A DNA stretch of 64,000 nt, taken from positions 62,001-126,000 of the forward strand of contig CANIKO010000003.1 in the NCBI GenBank assembly GCA_947468275.1, given 5' to 3'. Both the position numbers and the translations under genes were made by a program. Source of the DNA: Bacteroidota bacterium (lineage in GTDB: Bacteria; Bacteroidota; Bacteroidia; NS11-12g; UBA9320). Positions 43,611-54,500 of this stretch are shown piece by piece. The notes beneath the pieces were generated by a model, which had not been told where the DNA came from, searched no databases, and saw nothing but the letters and a program-made list of their open reading frames with translations. Numbering within the stretch: position 1 is the first letter of the stretch; every line of letters starts with the position of its first letter.

Positions 43611-46424
43611 ATGAAAAAAGTAAATACAGTCTTACAAAGTCTTAATTTTAAAACATTTTTAATTGGCTCTGTTCTTTTATTGTCATCGTTTGTTGGGGTA
43701 GCTCAAAACAAAATTGTCGGCAAAATAATTGATCAGGCATCAGGAGAGGCCTTGGTAGGAGTAACCGTTTTAATTAAGGGTACCACCAATGCCACTGCCA
43801 CCGATTTGGATGGCAAATATCAATTACATGTTCAGCCAGGAACCTATGAGGTAAATATTAAATACATTCAATATAAAACTGTTGTCTTAACTGGTGTTGC
43901 TGTAAAACTTAACGAAACAGTATATCAAGACATCGTTTTAGAAGAAGTTTCTTCTAATGGTAAAGATTTGTCGGAAGCCACTGTTACGGCTGCCGCCAAA
44001 AAAGAAACGATGACTGCTATAAATGTGGAACGCAAAAATGCTGTAACGGTGAGTGATGGTGTATCGAGTGAGCAATTTCGCAAAACACCCGATCGCAATG
44101 TTTCAGATGTACTGAAACGAGTATCTGGAACCAGTATCCAGGAAAATAAGTTTGCGATTATACGAGGAATGAATGACCGTTACAATGCCGCCTACCTTAA
44201 CGGAGCCCCGCTGCCAAGTAGTGAAAGTGACCGTAAGGCATTTGCCTTTAATATTATACCATCTAACCTGATTGATAACTTGATGATTTATAAAGCTCCG
44301 GCTCCTGATTTAATGGCTGATTTTGCAGGCGGTATAATTGTCATTAACACTAAAAATATTCCGGAATCAAAATCGTCGGTATTGAATTTTTCGTTGGGAT
44401 ATCATTCTCTTACTACGTTTCAAAATTTTCAACATTTTCGCAATTCAAAAACCGACGTATTAGGGTTTGATAATGGAATTAGAAAAATGCCCGTATCAGA
44501 AAGTTTTAAAGAGGGCAAAAAAGCAAGTGAATACGTAGATTTTACAAAGAAATTTAACAATAATTGGAATATTTATAATAAAACTGCCTTGCCAAATGGT
44601 AATCTATCTTATAGCTGGGGTCGTAGTTTTATGCATCATAAAAATTCATTTGGCACCATGGCCACCTTCACGTATTCAAATTCAAACAAATTTAGTCAAG
44701 TGCAGCAAAAAAAATTCAGATACGATGATAATAATCTTGATCAGGATTTTACAGATAAACAATATACAAATAATGTAGCTTTCGGAGCCTTGTTAAATTT
44801 TGGTTATAAGTTTAAAAAGAACCACTCTATTGCAGTAAAAAACCTTTTTAACTTAAATACGGATGATATTACCACTATCAGAACAGGCTTAGCTAGCGGT
44901 GAAAATGGACTTTACGCCAAATCGTCAAGTAATATTTACAGTCAAAACCGAATTTTTTCAACCCAAATAACAGGGGATCATATTGTAAATAAAAATAAAA
45001 ACCGTCTGAATTGGGTGCTTAATGTTGGTGAAATATTCAGAGCCATGCCAGATTATCGCATTGCTACTTATGCAGGAGAGGGTAACAATCCTGAAGCGTA
45101 TACAATGGCAGTAAATAATAATCAATTTTCGGCTTCTACAGGTCGTTTTTATTCCAACATGACGGAAAAAATACTGAGTGGTTCGGCAAACTATATTGTT
45201 CCTTTCAAATTTAAATTTACAAAAAATGAATTTAAATCAGGTATTTTTATTCAGGATAGAAAACGTGAATTCAATTCACGTTACTTTACCTATTACGGTG
45301 CAAATGGAACCACTGGAAGTGCCGATAAAAATTTAGGCGAACAAAATATCAGCGAAAAAGGGGTGTATATGGTGGAACAAAGTTCACCGGCTCGCGATAA
45401 TTACACGGCAAGAGCATCTCTCGCTGCAGGATTTTTGATGATGGACACTCGATTATTTAAAGATTTTAGAGTGGTTTATGGTGTAAGATATGAAAATTAT
45501 CACCAAAAAATAAATACAGCCAATGGCTCAAACCTGCCAATGGTTATCGACTCAACGTATCGCAATTTCTTCCCTTCAATGAATTTTACGTGGAGCCTAA
45601 CACCAAAGGCTAATTTAAGATTATCTGCAGGAAAAACTTTGAATCGCCCTGAATACAGAGAATTGGCGGTTTTTCCATTTTATAATTTTAATTTAAACTC
45701 TAATATTTCAGGAAATACACGTTTACAACCTGCAAAAATTTGGAATTATGACGTGCGTTGGGAATTGTTTCCTACAATGAAAGAGGTTATTTCATTTGGT
45801 GCTTTTTATAAAAAAATTACAAACCCAATTGAAATGGGAATTGATGTAACTCAAGTTGCAATTAGAACTTTTGGTTATGACAATCAAAAAAGTGCTGATA
45901 ATTATGGCGTGGAATTGGAATACAGAAAATCGTTTGATTTTATAACAAAGGCTACAGGAAAAAAAGTATGGGAGAACCTTTTGTTTTCCACCAACCTTTC
46001 CTTAATAAAATCAAATATAGCCTTTAATAAGAATTCGGCAACATTATCAAAAAGACCTTTACAAGGTCAGTCTCCTTATGTTGTTAATTCAGGATTGCAG
46101 TACAATGATCCAGCTACAGGCTGGGGTATGAATATAAGTTATAATAAAGTGGGGCGCCGCATTGCTTTTGTAGGTGCACCAAAATTGGCAAAATACGGTT
46201 TGGATATTTATGAAAACCCAAGAACTGTAATTGATTTGCAGATTAGTAAATCTTGCAAAAAATGGGACTATAAATTAACCGCCGGCGATTTGTTGGCTCA
46301 AAATTTGGTCTTTTACCAAGATCTAAATAATAACAAAAAATACAATTCAGCTGCTGATAATACTATCTTCAATTATAAAATGGGTAGAACCGTAACCGCA
46401 GCTATTGCTTACAAGTTTAAATAG
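43611..46424 (+). CDS. TonB-dependent receptor with carboxypeptidase-regulatory-like domain
   Basis: 937 residues. Signal peptide (ends VAQ, about residue 32), then a carboxypeptidase-D regulatory-like domain (about 34-115; GKIIDQASGEALVGVTVLIKGT is typical). A plug domain (about 160-290, FRKTPDRNVSDVLKRVSG, IRGMNDRYNAAYLNGAPLPS) precedes the 22-stranded barrel, ending in a YKFK aromatic-type terminus. It imports a large ligand across the outer membrane. No SusD partner gene is present, so it is not a standard polysaccharide locus. The next genes encode surface proteins. Confidence 0.93.
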   Translation: MKKVNTVLQSLNFKTFLIGSVLLLSSFVGVAQNKIVGKIIDQASGEALVGVTVLIKGTTNATATDLDGKYQLHVQPGTYEVNIKYIQYKTVVLTGVAVKLNETVYQDIVLEEVSSNGKDLSEATVTAAAKKETMTAINVERKNAVTVSDGVSSEQFRKTPDRNVSDVLKRVSGTSIQENKFAIIRGMNDRYNAAYLNGAPLPSSESDRKAFAFNIIPSNLIDNLMIYKAPAPDLMADFAGGIIVINTKNIPESKSSVLNFSLGYHSLTTFQNFQHFRNSKTDVLGFDNGIRKMPVSESFKEGKKASEYVDFTKKFNNNWNIYNKTALPNGNLSYSWGRSFMHHKNSFGTMATFTYSNSNKFSQVQQKKFRYDDNNLDQDFTDKQYTNNVAFGALLNFGYKFKKNHSIAVKNLFNLNTDDITTIRTGLASGENGLYAKSSSNIYSQNRIFSTQITGDHIVNKNKNRLNWVLNVGEIFRAMPDYRIATYAGEGNNPEAYTMAVNNNQFSASTGRFYSNMTEKILSGSANYIVPFKFKFTKNEFKSGIFIQDRKREFNSRYFTYYGANGTTGSADKNLGEQNISEKGVYMVEQSSPARDNYTARASLAAGFLMMDTRLFKDFRVVYGVRYENYHQKINTANGSNLPMVIDSTYRNFFPSMNFTWSLTPKANLRLSAGKTLNRPEYRELAVFPFYNFNLNSNISGNTRLQPAKIWNYDVRWELFPTMKEVISFGAFYKKITNPIEMGIDVTQVAIRTFGYDNQKSADNYGVELEYRKSFDFITKATGKKVWENLLFSTNLSLIKSNIAFNKNSATLSKRPLQGQSPYVVNSGLQYNDPATGWGMNISYNKVGRRIAFVGAPKLAKYGLDIYENPRTVIDLQISKSCKKWDYKLTAGDLLAQNLVFYQDLNNNKKYNSAADNTIFNYKMGRTVTAAIAYKFK

Positions 46425-46482
46425 ATATTACCAATATTGCGATAATCGAAGAATAACATCACAATTAGATAACATGAACGTA

Positions 46483-46512
46483 ACGAGGCCTTAAAATGGC
46501 CTCGTTTTCTTT
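46483..46512 (+). terminator. Rho-independent terminator of the TonB receptor gene
   Basis: ACGAGGCC (46483-46490) and GGCCTCGT (46498-46505) around a 7-base loop, followed by TTTTCTTT, 58 bases past the stop codon. Confidence 0.78.
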
Positions 46513-46536
46513 GCAGTAGAAATTAGAAATAAACAA

Positions 46537-48318
46537 ATGAGAAAAATTACAAGATTAAAATTAGCCATTGTATTGGCTTTGATGGGAACGGGTTCTGTGT
46601 TTGCACAAAATCCTTACAAGTTTTTAAAAGTTGATTATGTTGGGGCTATGGGTCAATCCGATTGGACCCAAGGTTGGACGAATTGGAATCCAGAACAAAC
46701 TGATTATCCTTCAGTAACAGAAACTGTTGCACTTAATGCTGCTGCAGTAACTTCAGGAGTAATTACTTTAACTACAGATGTGGTTTTAGATAAAAGCAAA
46801 GTTTATTTGTTAACAGGATTGGTATATGTAAAGAGTGGTGTAACCTTAACAATTCCTGCAGGAACCGTTATCCGTTGTGAAGGTAACCCAAGTGCTACAC
46901 CAGCCAATTGGGCGTCTATAATTGTTCAAAGAGGAGGTAAAATTATTTCTGTAGGAACAAAAGATGCACCTGTGGTATTTACTTCAAATAAAGCCAAAGG
47001 TAGTCGTAATAGAGGCGATTGGGGTGGAATAATTCTTTTAGGAAAAGGAACCAACAATCAACCTGGTGGCCAAACAGGTTGCACACAATGTGCCAAAGGT
47101 GAATCAATTATTGATGGTCCTTTTGGATTTCCTGATGGGGTGCATGGTGGAAGTAATGATGCTGATAATTCAGGAAGTATTGTTTACACTCGTATTGAAT
47201 TTCCCGGTTTAGTATTTTCTGCTAACAATGAAATAAACGGATTAACCCTCGGTAGTGTTGGTTATAGCACAGCTTTAAGATATATTCAGGTTTCCTTTTC
47301 AAATGATGATTCTTATGAGTGGTTTGGTGGAGCAGCATGTTCTAAATACATTATTGCCTTTAAAGGAACAGATGATGATTTTGACACAGATTATGGATAC
47401 CATGGTATGAACCAGTTTGGTATTGGAATGAGAGATTCAATTCATTTTGACCTTACTTGGAATGCAACATCAGGTGGAAGTACCTCTGAGGGTTTTGAAA
47501 GTGATAATGATGCTACTGGTACTACTAATAATCCAATGACTACTGCTGTATTTTCAAACTTCACTATGGTTGGTCCTTACGCTGCTGGTGAAACATTTGC
47601 TCAACATTCAGCTACTGTAAAAGGTGCATATAGAAGAGGTGCAAGAATTCGTCGTAATTCAGGACAATCGGTTGTAAATAGTATCTTTATGGGATACCGT
47701 AATGGTATTATGATTGACGGGGTACTTAGTGAAGCAAAGGCTAATGTCGCATCAACTACTACTGAATGTGATACTTTAGAAGTTAGAAATTGCATTTTTC
47801 TTGGACTTACATACACTGGTTCGCTTACTGCAAATGGTTTAGCGGAAGTGGCTACAGGACGCGACACGGGTCTTGTTTCTAAATGGCTTAAAACTTCTAA
47901 TAACAGAATAAACCCTGTAGCTTGGGCAGCTGGTACTTTATTGACCGACCCAAATAACTATACCAATCCTAATTTTATGCCTGTAGCAGGTTCGCCAGCG
48001 CTATCAGGTGCCAATTTTACAACTAACTGCAAAGTTTCAAATAATGAAGCAGGAGTTAAAATTCAAAAAAACGTAGGTTCTATAAAAGTATATCCTAATC
48101 CTAGTAATGGAACTGCTAATGTAGAAATGAATCTTTTAAACAATGCTAATCTATCAATTTTAGTAATTGCATTAGATGGCAAAGTAATAAGAAATTTAAA
48201 CGACACCTATCCTGCCGGTAATTCAGTAGTAACTTTTGATGGTCTAAATCAAGGAGTTTACATTGTAAAAGTATCTCATGATGCTTCGTTTAACACCTTT
48301 AAACTTATAGTAAAGTAA
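46537..48318 (+). CDS. Secreted beta-helix-like T9SS protein next to the TonB receptor
   Basis: 593 residues. Signal peptide (ends VFAQ, residue 24). A right-handed beta-helix-like or jelly-roll region follows, with the recurring phrase ASIIVQRGGKIISVGTKDAP, VVFTSNKAKGSRNRGDWGG and DDSYEWFGGAACSKYI. It resembles the Bacteroidota proteins regularly found beside carboxypeptidase-regulatory-like TonB receptors. The C-terminus from VYPNPSNGTANVEMNLLNN (about residue 520) is a T9SS type A sorting domain. The pairing suggests a surface partner that binds ligand for the receptor. Function is not proven. Confidence 0.82.
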   Translation: MRKITRLKLAIVLALMGTGSVFAQNPYKFLKVDYVGAMGQSDWTQGWTNWNPEQTDYPSVTETVALNAAAVTSGVITLTTDVVLDKSKVYLLTGLVYVKSGVTLTIPAGTVIRCEGNPSATPANWASIIVQRGGKIISVGTKDAPVVFTSNKAKGSRNRGDWGGIILLGKGTNNQPGGQTGCTQCAKGESIIDGPFGFPDGVHGGSNDADNSGSIVYTRIEFPGLVFSANNEINGLTLGSVGYSTALRYIQVSFSNDDSYEWFGGAACSKYIIAFKGTDDDFDTDYGYHGMNQFGIGMRDSIHFDLTWNATSGGSTSEGFESDNDATGTTNNPMTTAVFSNFTMVGPYAAGETFAQHSATVKGAYRRGARIRRNSGQSVVNSIFMGYRNGIMIDGVLSEAKANVASTTTECDTLEVRNCIFLGLTYTGSLTANGLAEVATGRDTGLVSKWLKTSNNRINPVAWAAGTLLTDPNNYTNPNFMPVAGSPALSGANFTTNCKVSNNEAGVKIQKNVGSIKVYPNPSNGTANVEMNLLNNANLSILVIALDGKVIRNLNDTYPAGNSVVTFDGLNQGVYIVKVSHDASFNTFKLIVK

Positions 48319-48342
48319 GTTTTTTTTCATGCAAGAAAAATT

Positions 48343-48370
48343 AAAGGGAACTGAGAAGTTCCCTTTTTTT
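48343..48370 (+). terminator. Rho-independent terminator after the beta-helix T9SS gene
   Basis: GGGAACT (48346-48352) and AGTTCCC (48357-48363) around GAGA, followed by seven T, 24 bases past the stop codon. Confidence 0.8.
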
Positions 48371-48500
48371 GTTATAATATTTTTCAAGTTTAGGAGCTAG
48401 CTTTACAATATAAATTATGAATTGTTGCCCCCTTTTTTTATAAAAAATTGTCAAGATTATTTTACCTTATACTCTTTTAACACTCCTTTAATATTCGTTC

Positions 48501-48532
48501 TTTGATTTGATAACATAGCGGTTTTAGTTTCG
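48501..48532 (+). promoter_or_regulatory. Promoter of the giant PKD-protein gene
   Basis: TTTG at 48501-48504, a 20-base spacer and TAGTTTCG at 48525-48532 (one base off TAnnTTTG). The box ends six bases before the ATG at 48539, so the mRNA leader is almost absent. Confidence 0.55.
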
Positions 48533-48538
48533 CCCACT

Positions 48539-51500
48539 ATGAAATCAATCAAATTAATAAAAGGATTATTAACATTTATCGTATGTTTAACTTTAGGGCA
48601 AAAATTATCTGCTCAAAGTTTATTTTCCTCTGGCAATCTCGTGGTGCTGCAAACATCAGGAACAGCCAGCAAAGCCTCATCAGCAGTTACACTCAAAGAA
48701 ATTACCCCAAGCGGAACACCTGGAATGTCTGTTACAATACCTTCAACAGGGCCTACTCCTTTTCAAAGCGCCGGTATTTTTGGCGGGTCGGAGGGATTTC
48801 TTACAACATCTTCCGATGGTAAATACCTAGTCTTGGGAGGCTACCTTACTTCAGCTACCATTTCTGACATTACGGCAACATCATCTGCATCAGTCCCTCG
48901 TGTTATGGGCATTGTTTATCCATCCGGATTTTATCTTCAAATTGATTCGAGCAATAAATTTTATTCAGTGAATGATATTCGGGGTGGCATTTCCGACGGC
49001 ACCAATTTTTGGGCTTCAGGGGCATCCAATGCTACCGATGGAATAAATTATTTTGGACCAGGTTCAAAAGCAGGGCTTGGGGCATCCGCAACTCCACCCA
49101 AAGCTTATGGATTGCGAATATTTAACGGCCAAATTTATTATTCAACACAAAAAGCGGGACCCACAAATACCACCTCACAATTAGGGATTTTTGCACTTGG
49201 AAGTGGCATGCCAACAAGTGGAACTATATCAGTTAACCAAATTATCAATACTGGCACTGCAATTCCTCAAGATTTTTCTTTTAACCCTAACGGGGATACC
49301 TGCTACATTGCCATTAACTTAAATACTGCTTTAGGAGGAATACAAAAATGGGCTAAAAATGGAAGTTCATGGAGCCTGTTGTATACTCTCGGTACAGGCG
49401 TTACAAATATTGGAGCCTATGGATTGGTTGTAGATTATTCAGGAGCTAATCCAGTAATTTATGCTACAACATTTGATGCAGCAGGAAATCGTGTAATAAA
49501 AATTATTGATAAAGGAAAATTAACAACAGCAATAACCACAACTTTGGTATCAGCCACCACCAATGTATATTATAAAGGAATTGCCTTTGCCCCGGTTGCT
49601 TCCGGTTTGCCTTTGGTAAATTTAAGTATAAGTAAAGATACTGCCTCAGAAGCTGGTAAATCTGTAGTAACCATTACTGCAAATGCCTCATCACCTGTTT
49701 CTGGCAATCAAACGGTTTCACTTGCAATTTCTGGCACAGGAATTACTTCTGGTGACTATAGTTTAACAAATTCAACTATTACACTATTTGATGGAACTAC
49801 AAGCGGTTCAGTTACATTTACTGTAAAGGATGACATCTTAGGAGAAGGAAAAGAAGTGGTAGATTTAAAAATAAGTTCCCCTTCATCCGGCATTATATTG
49901 GGTAAAAGGGTTGTTCAAAGTATTACTATTAATGATAATGATGGAAATAACCGTCCTACAATAGCAATGAACGTTAATAAAACTACAAATTTTATTGATG
50001 GAGAAACAACAACCCCGCCAGCATCTCCTTTTAAACTTAGCGGGGCAGTGAGTGACCCAACGGATCCGGCAAGCAAATTGGGTGTAGACTTTATAATAAA
50101 CGATCTTGAAACCTTTTCTGGTAATTTATCAATTGCAATAAGTAGCAGTAATACTTCGGTTGTTCCAAACAGCGGCATCAACTTTTCAGGTGCAGATACC
50201 TTCAGAAATATTAAAATTACCCCCTCAGGAGTTGGATATTCAAATATTAGAATTCGTGTAAGTGATGGAACAGACAGTACATTTTTTATATTGGCATTTG
50301 CATCATCAGCAACTTCCAAAACACCTTCAAATACATTGTGGCATACTGGTATTTCAGATGCTTCAGATGCCATTGCATTGGATGATAATTATTACCTAAC
50401 CGGAGACGATGAACTTAATTTATTGAATGTTTATTCGCGTTCAGCCTCTGGTTTACCTGTCATTTCTTATAACTATACTTCAAATTTATCATTGCCCGAT
50501 CCCGGAAAGCCTGAAGTGGATTTGGAAGCCGCAACGCCAAGTATGTTAAAATCTAAAAGAATTTATTGGCTTGGTTCCATGAGCAATGGAAAAGATCCAT
50601 TTGACGACAAGCCAAATCGCGATCGAATATTTGCAACCACTTATAGCGGAACAGGAAGCAGTACTTCATTTTCTTTTTCGGGTTACGCAACTTTAAGATC
50701 GCGTATTTTAAGTTGGGGCGATGCCAATGGATATAGTTTTACAGCCAGTGCAGCCGCGGGTGTTGATTCAAAACTTCCTAATGGTTTTGCGGCAGAAGGC
50801 ATGGTTTTTGGACCCGATAGTACCACTTTATACATTGGCTTTAGGGCGCCATTGGTTCCTAAAGGTTCAAGAACAAAAGCAGTAATTGCACCTATTAAAA
50901 ATTTTGAAACTTGGTTCAACAACGGTTCTCCTTCCGGAAATCCATCATTTGGCAATCCAATTGAACTTAATTTAGGTGGACGGGGCATTCGTGACTTAAT
51001 AAGATTATCAAACGGGACCTATATCATTGTAGCCGGAAACTCAGGTAGCGACCCAATCATCGGTGCTATCTATACTTGGAGTGGATATGCTATTGATGCG
51101 CCAATTCCTGTTAAAAGTTCTGCATCAGATTCTTTGAATATGGAAGGTGCAATGCAAGTTAATTCCGGAGGAAAATTATCATTAACCTCATTGCAGGTAA
51201 TTACTGATAAAGGCGCAGATGTGCTTTATAATGATGGTACGGAAGCAAAAGAATTTGGGGATCTTATTTATAGAAAATTCAGGTCGGATAACTTAACTTC
51301 AATTGACCTTTCCAATCCTGAGATTACTTTATGGGGTAATAATATTCTTATTAATGATGGTGATGTAACGCCCAACACTGCTTATAATACAGGCTTTGGA
51401 AACGTAAATTTATTGAGTTCAGGAACAAATAAATTTGTAATTCAAAATACTGGCAATGCAACTCTTTCTGTTTCCGGTATAAACTTTTCAGGAACCAATA

Positions 51501-54500
51501 GCGCAGATTTCAGTTTGGTCAATCCTCCTTCCTTTCCTTTAAGTATTGGTGCAGGAAGTTCCCAAACAATTTCAGTAAAGTTTACACCAACTGCTGCGGG
51601 CAGCCGGTTGGCAACTTTTAATATTTCAAGCAATGATTTTGATGAAGCGACCTATGATGTGGCTTTGGCAGGCAATGGGGTTTGCGCCAGTCCATCCATT
51701 CCAACACTTAGTGCAAGTTCTCTTTCTAATTGTGGAACTAAAAGTACAAGCTTAAATATATCAGGTGGTTTGATTAACAGTGCCACCAATTGGCAATGGT
51801 ACAGTGGAAGTTGCGGAGGAACATCAGTTGGCTCCGGTACTACAATAAATGTATCTCCAACAATTACCACAACCTATTTTGCAAGAGGAGAAGGGGGCTG
51901 TGTTACGGCAGGAAGCTGTGAAAACATTACAATAACAGTAAATCCAAATCCAGTAGCAGCCTTTACTGTATCAAACCATTGTTTGGGAAATGCAGTTAAT
52001 TTTTCAAATCAATCAATAGGTGCAACCACAAGCCTTTGGGATTTTGGAGATGGAAAAATAAGTGCTTTAAATTCGCCAACTTATACCTATGCATCGGTTG
52101 GAAACTATACTATAAAATTAGGTGTAACTACCGCCAACGGGTGTAAAGATTCAATAATAAATACGGTAACAGTATTTCCAAAACCAACCGTATCGTTTAA
52201 TGCCACACCAAACTCAATTTGCAGGGGAGGTTTAATGACCTTCACAAACACCACAACCAATGGTTCAACTTACAATTGGAATTTTGGAAATGGCACTGTA
52301 AGTACTTCCACCAATCCTACAAATAGTTACAATACTGCCGGAAATTTTAACGTAAAATTAGCCGCTACATCCACCAATGGTTGTAAAGATTCTACGACTA
52401 AGTCGGTATCAGTTTTACCAAGACCAAGTGCTGGATTTACCGTTAACAATGGATGTATAAATGATAACCTTTCTTTTGTTTCGAGTTCAATTGGAAGCGT
52501 AACCCATGCCTGGACATTTGGCGATGCAACAACTTCTTCGGCTTCAAATCCTTCAAAAGCATACTCTACTGCTGGAACGTTTAATGTGCAACTTATAATT
52601 ACCTCTTCAAATGGTTGCAGCGATACAGCCATATCATCGATTACAAGCTACCCCCGACCTGCAGCATCATTTACCAGCTCGGGTACTGAATGTGCAGACC
52701 ATCCTGCAATATTTACCAATACCTCAACCTTATCATCGGGCTATATGACGTACCAATGGAATTTTGGAGATGGCAATAAAAGCGGTGCAACCAGTCCATC
52801 CAATACATTTATAGCAGGTGGAACTTATACGGTGGTACTCACCACTACCAGTAATAAAGGATGTTCAGCAAGTGCGGGAAGTAATTTTGTAGTTAATTCT
52901 AAACCGCTTGCTAATTTTAATGCACTTAGCGTTTGCCAAGGAGTTAATGTAGTATTTAATAATATCTCAATAGGTGGTAGCTCATACAGTTGGGATTTTG
53001 GCGATGCGGTTACATCTAACCTTAGTTCACCAACCCACAGCTATTCAAATGCCGGTATTTTCAATATAAAATTAACAGTAAGTAACGCCACCAATTGCTC
53101 TGATGTTGTTACAAAACAGGTTGTTATTTTTGATAATCCTGTTGCAAATTTTACAGCAACCGATCGCTGTTTGGGTCTTCCAATTTCATTTGCCAATAGC
53201 TCAACAGGCGTAAATGATTTAATTTGGCAGTTTGGGGATGGAAACAGTTCAGGCTATACCTATCCAAATTATACATATAAAAACTCAGGCACATATACTG
53301 TTACTTTGGTAGTAAAATCAATGAATGGATGTTTAAGTTCGGTTGCCAAATCAGTTTCAGTATTTGCCAAACCAAATGTTACCTTTAGTGTAAACAACCG
53401 AAACCAGTGTTTAAACGGCAATTCATTCACGTACACTGATAACACCACGATTGCTACAGGTACTTTTAACCGTTTTTGGTCGCTAGGAAATGGTAGCAAT
53501 TCCACAGTTTCGTCAAATGTAATATCTTACTCAGGTCTAGGTAATTACAATATAAAATTGGTTGCAACCAGTAATAATGGATGTAAAGATTCTTCCAGCG
53601 ATTTGGTAAAAGTTTATCCTAAACCTATAGCAAATTTTAGTATTAATAATGCAAACCAGTGTTTCAAAAACCATCTGTTTGTATTTACGGATGCTTCTTC
53701 AATTGCTTCAGGATCTTTAGGCCGCTCCTGGAATTTAGGAAATACTTTAGAAAGTAATGGCACCATTCAATATAAAAATTATAGCACTGCCGATACTTAC
53801 ACGATCAAACTATTTGTTAATTCTGAATTTGGCTGCATGGATAGTATAATTAAAACAATTACTTTGAACCCAAGTCCAACAGCAGATTTTGCTATAAATA
53901 ATGATTTCCAATGTGTAAATGGCAACAATTTCATATTTACAAACAATTCATCAGGTGTTATATTTAATAGTGTATGGAAGTTTGGCGATGGTTCTAACAG
54001 TATTGCTTCAAACTCATCTAAAACCTATGCATTAGCAGGTATTTATACGGTTGTTTTGAAAGTAAATACTGCATTTGGTTGCTCCGATTCCTCAAATAGC
54101 ACTGTTAATATTTTGAACAATCCCTCAAGTATTAAGATTACTGGTGCAACAACAGCAACAAGAGGAAGTTCACAGATTTACAGTGTTCCATATACTGCGG
54201 GTTCCACTTATAATTGGGTAGCCACAAATGGAAAAGTAGTGTCCAATGGTGCCAATATGATTCAAATTATATGGAATACCGTTGGAACGAATGGTTCTGT
54301 TCAGGTAACCGAAACCGCTGCCAATGGTTGTATAGGTAATCCTGCAAATTTGAATGTAGCACTAACATCAAGTGCTGCAGTACAAAGTGTAAATCGCAAT
54401 ACATTTGCAGCCCGCTTGTATCCAAACCCAACAAAAGATAACTTTACAATAACGGTTAGTACTGGTGATATGGTGAACATGCGTATTTATGATCACATTG

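Noticed and set aside
49915-50373. 152-codon minus-strand frame inside the giant PKD gene, and similar antisense frames to 54559
   Set aside because: They mirror the repetitive, Thr/Ser-rich plus-strand gene and carry no recognisable domain.
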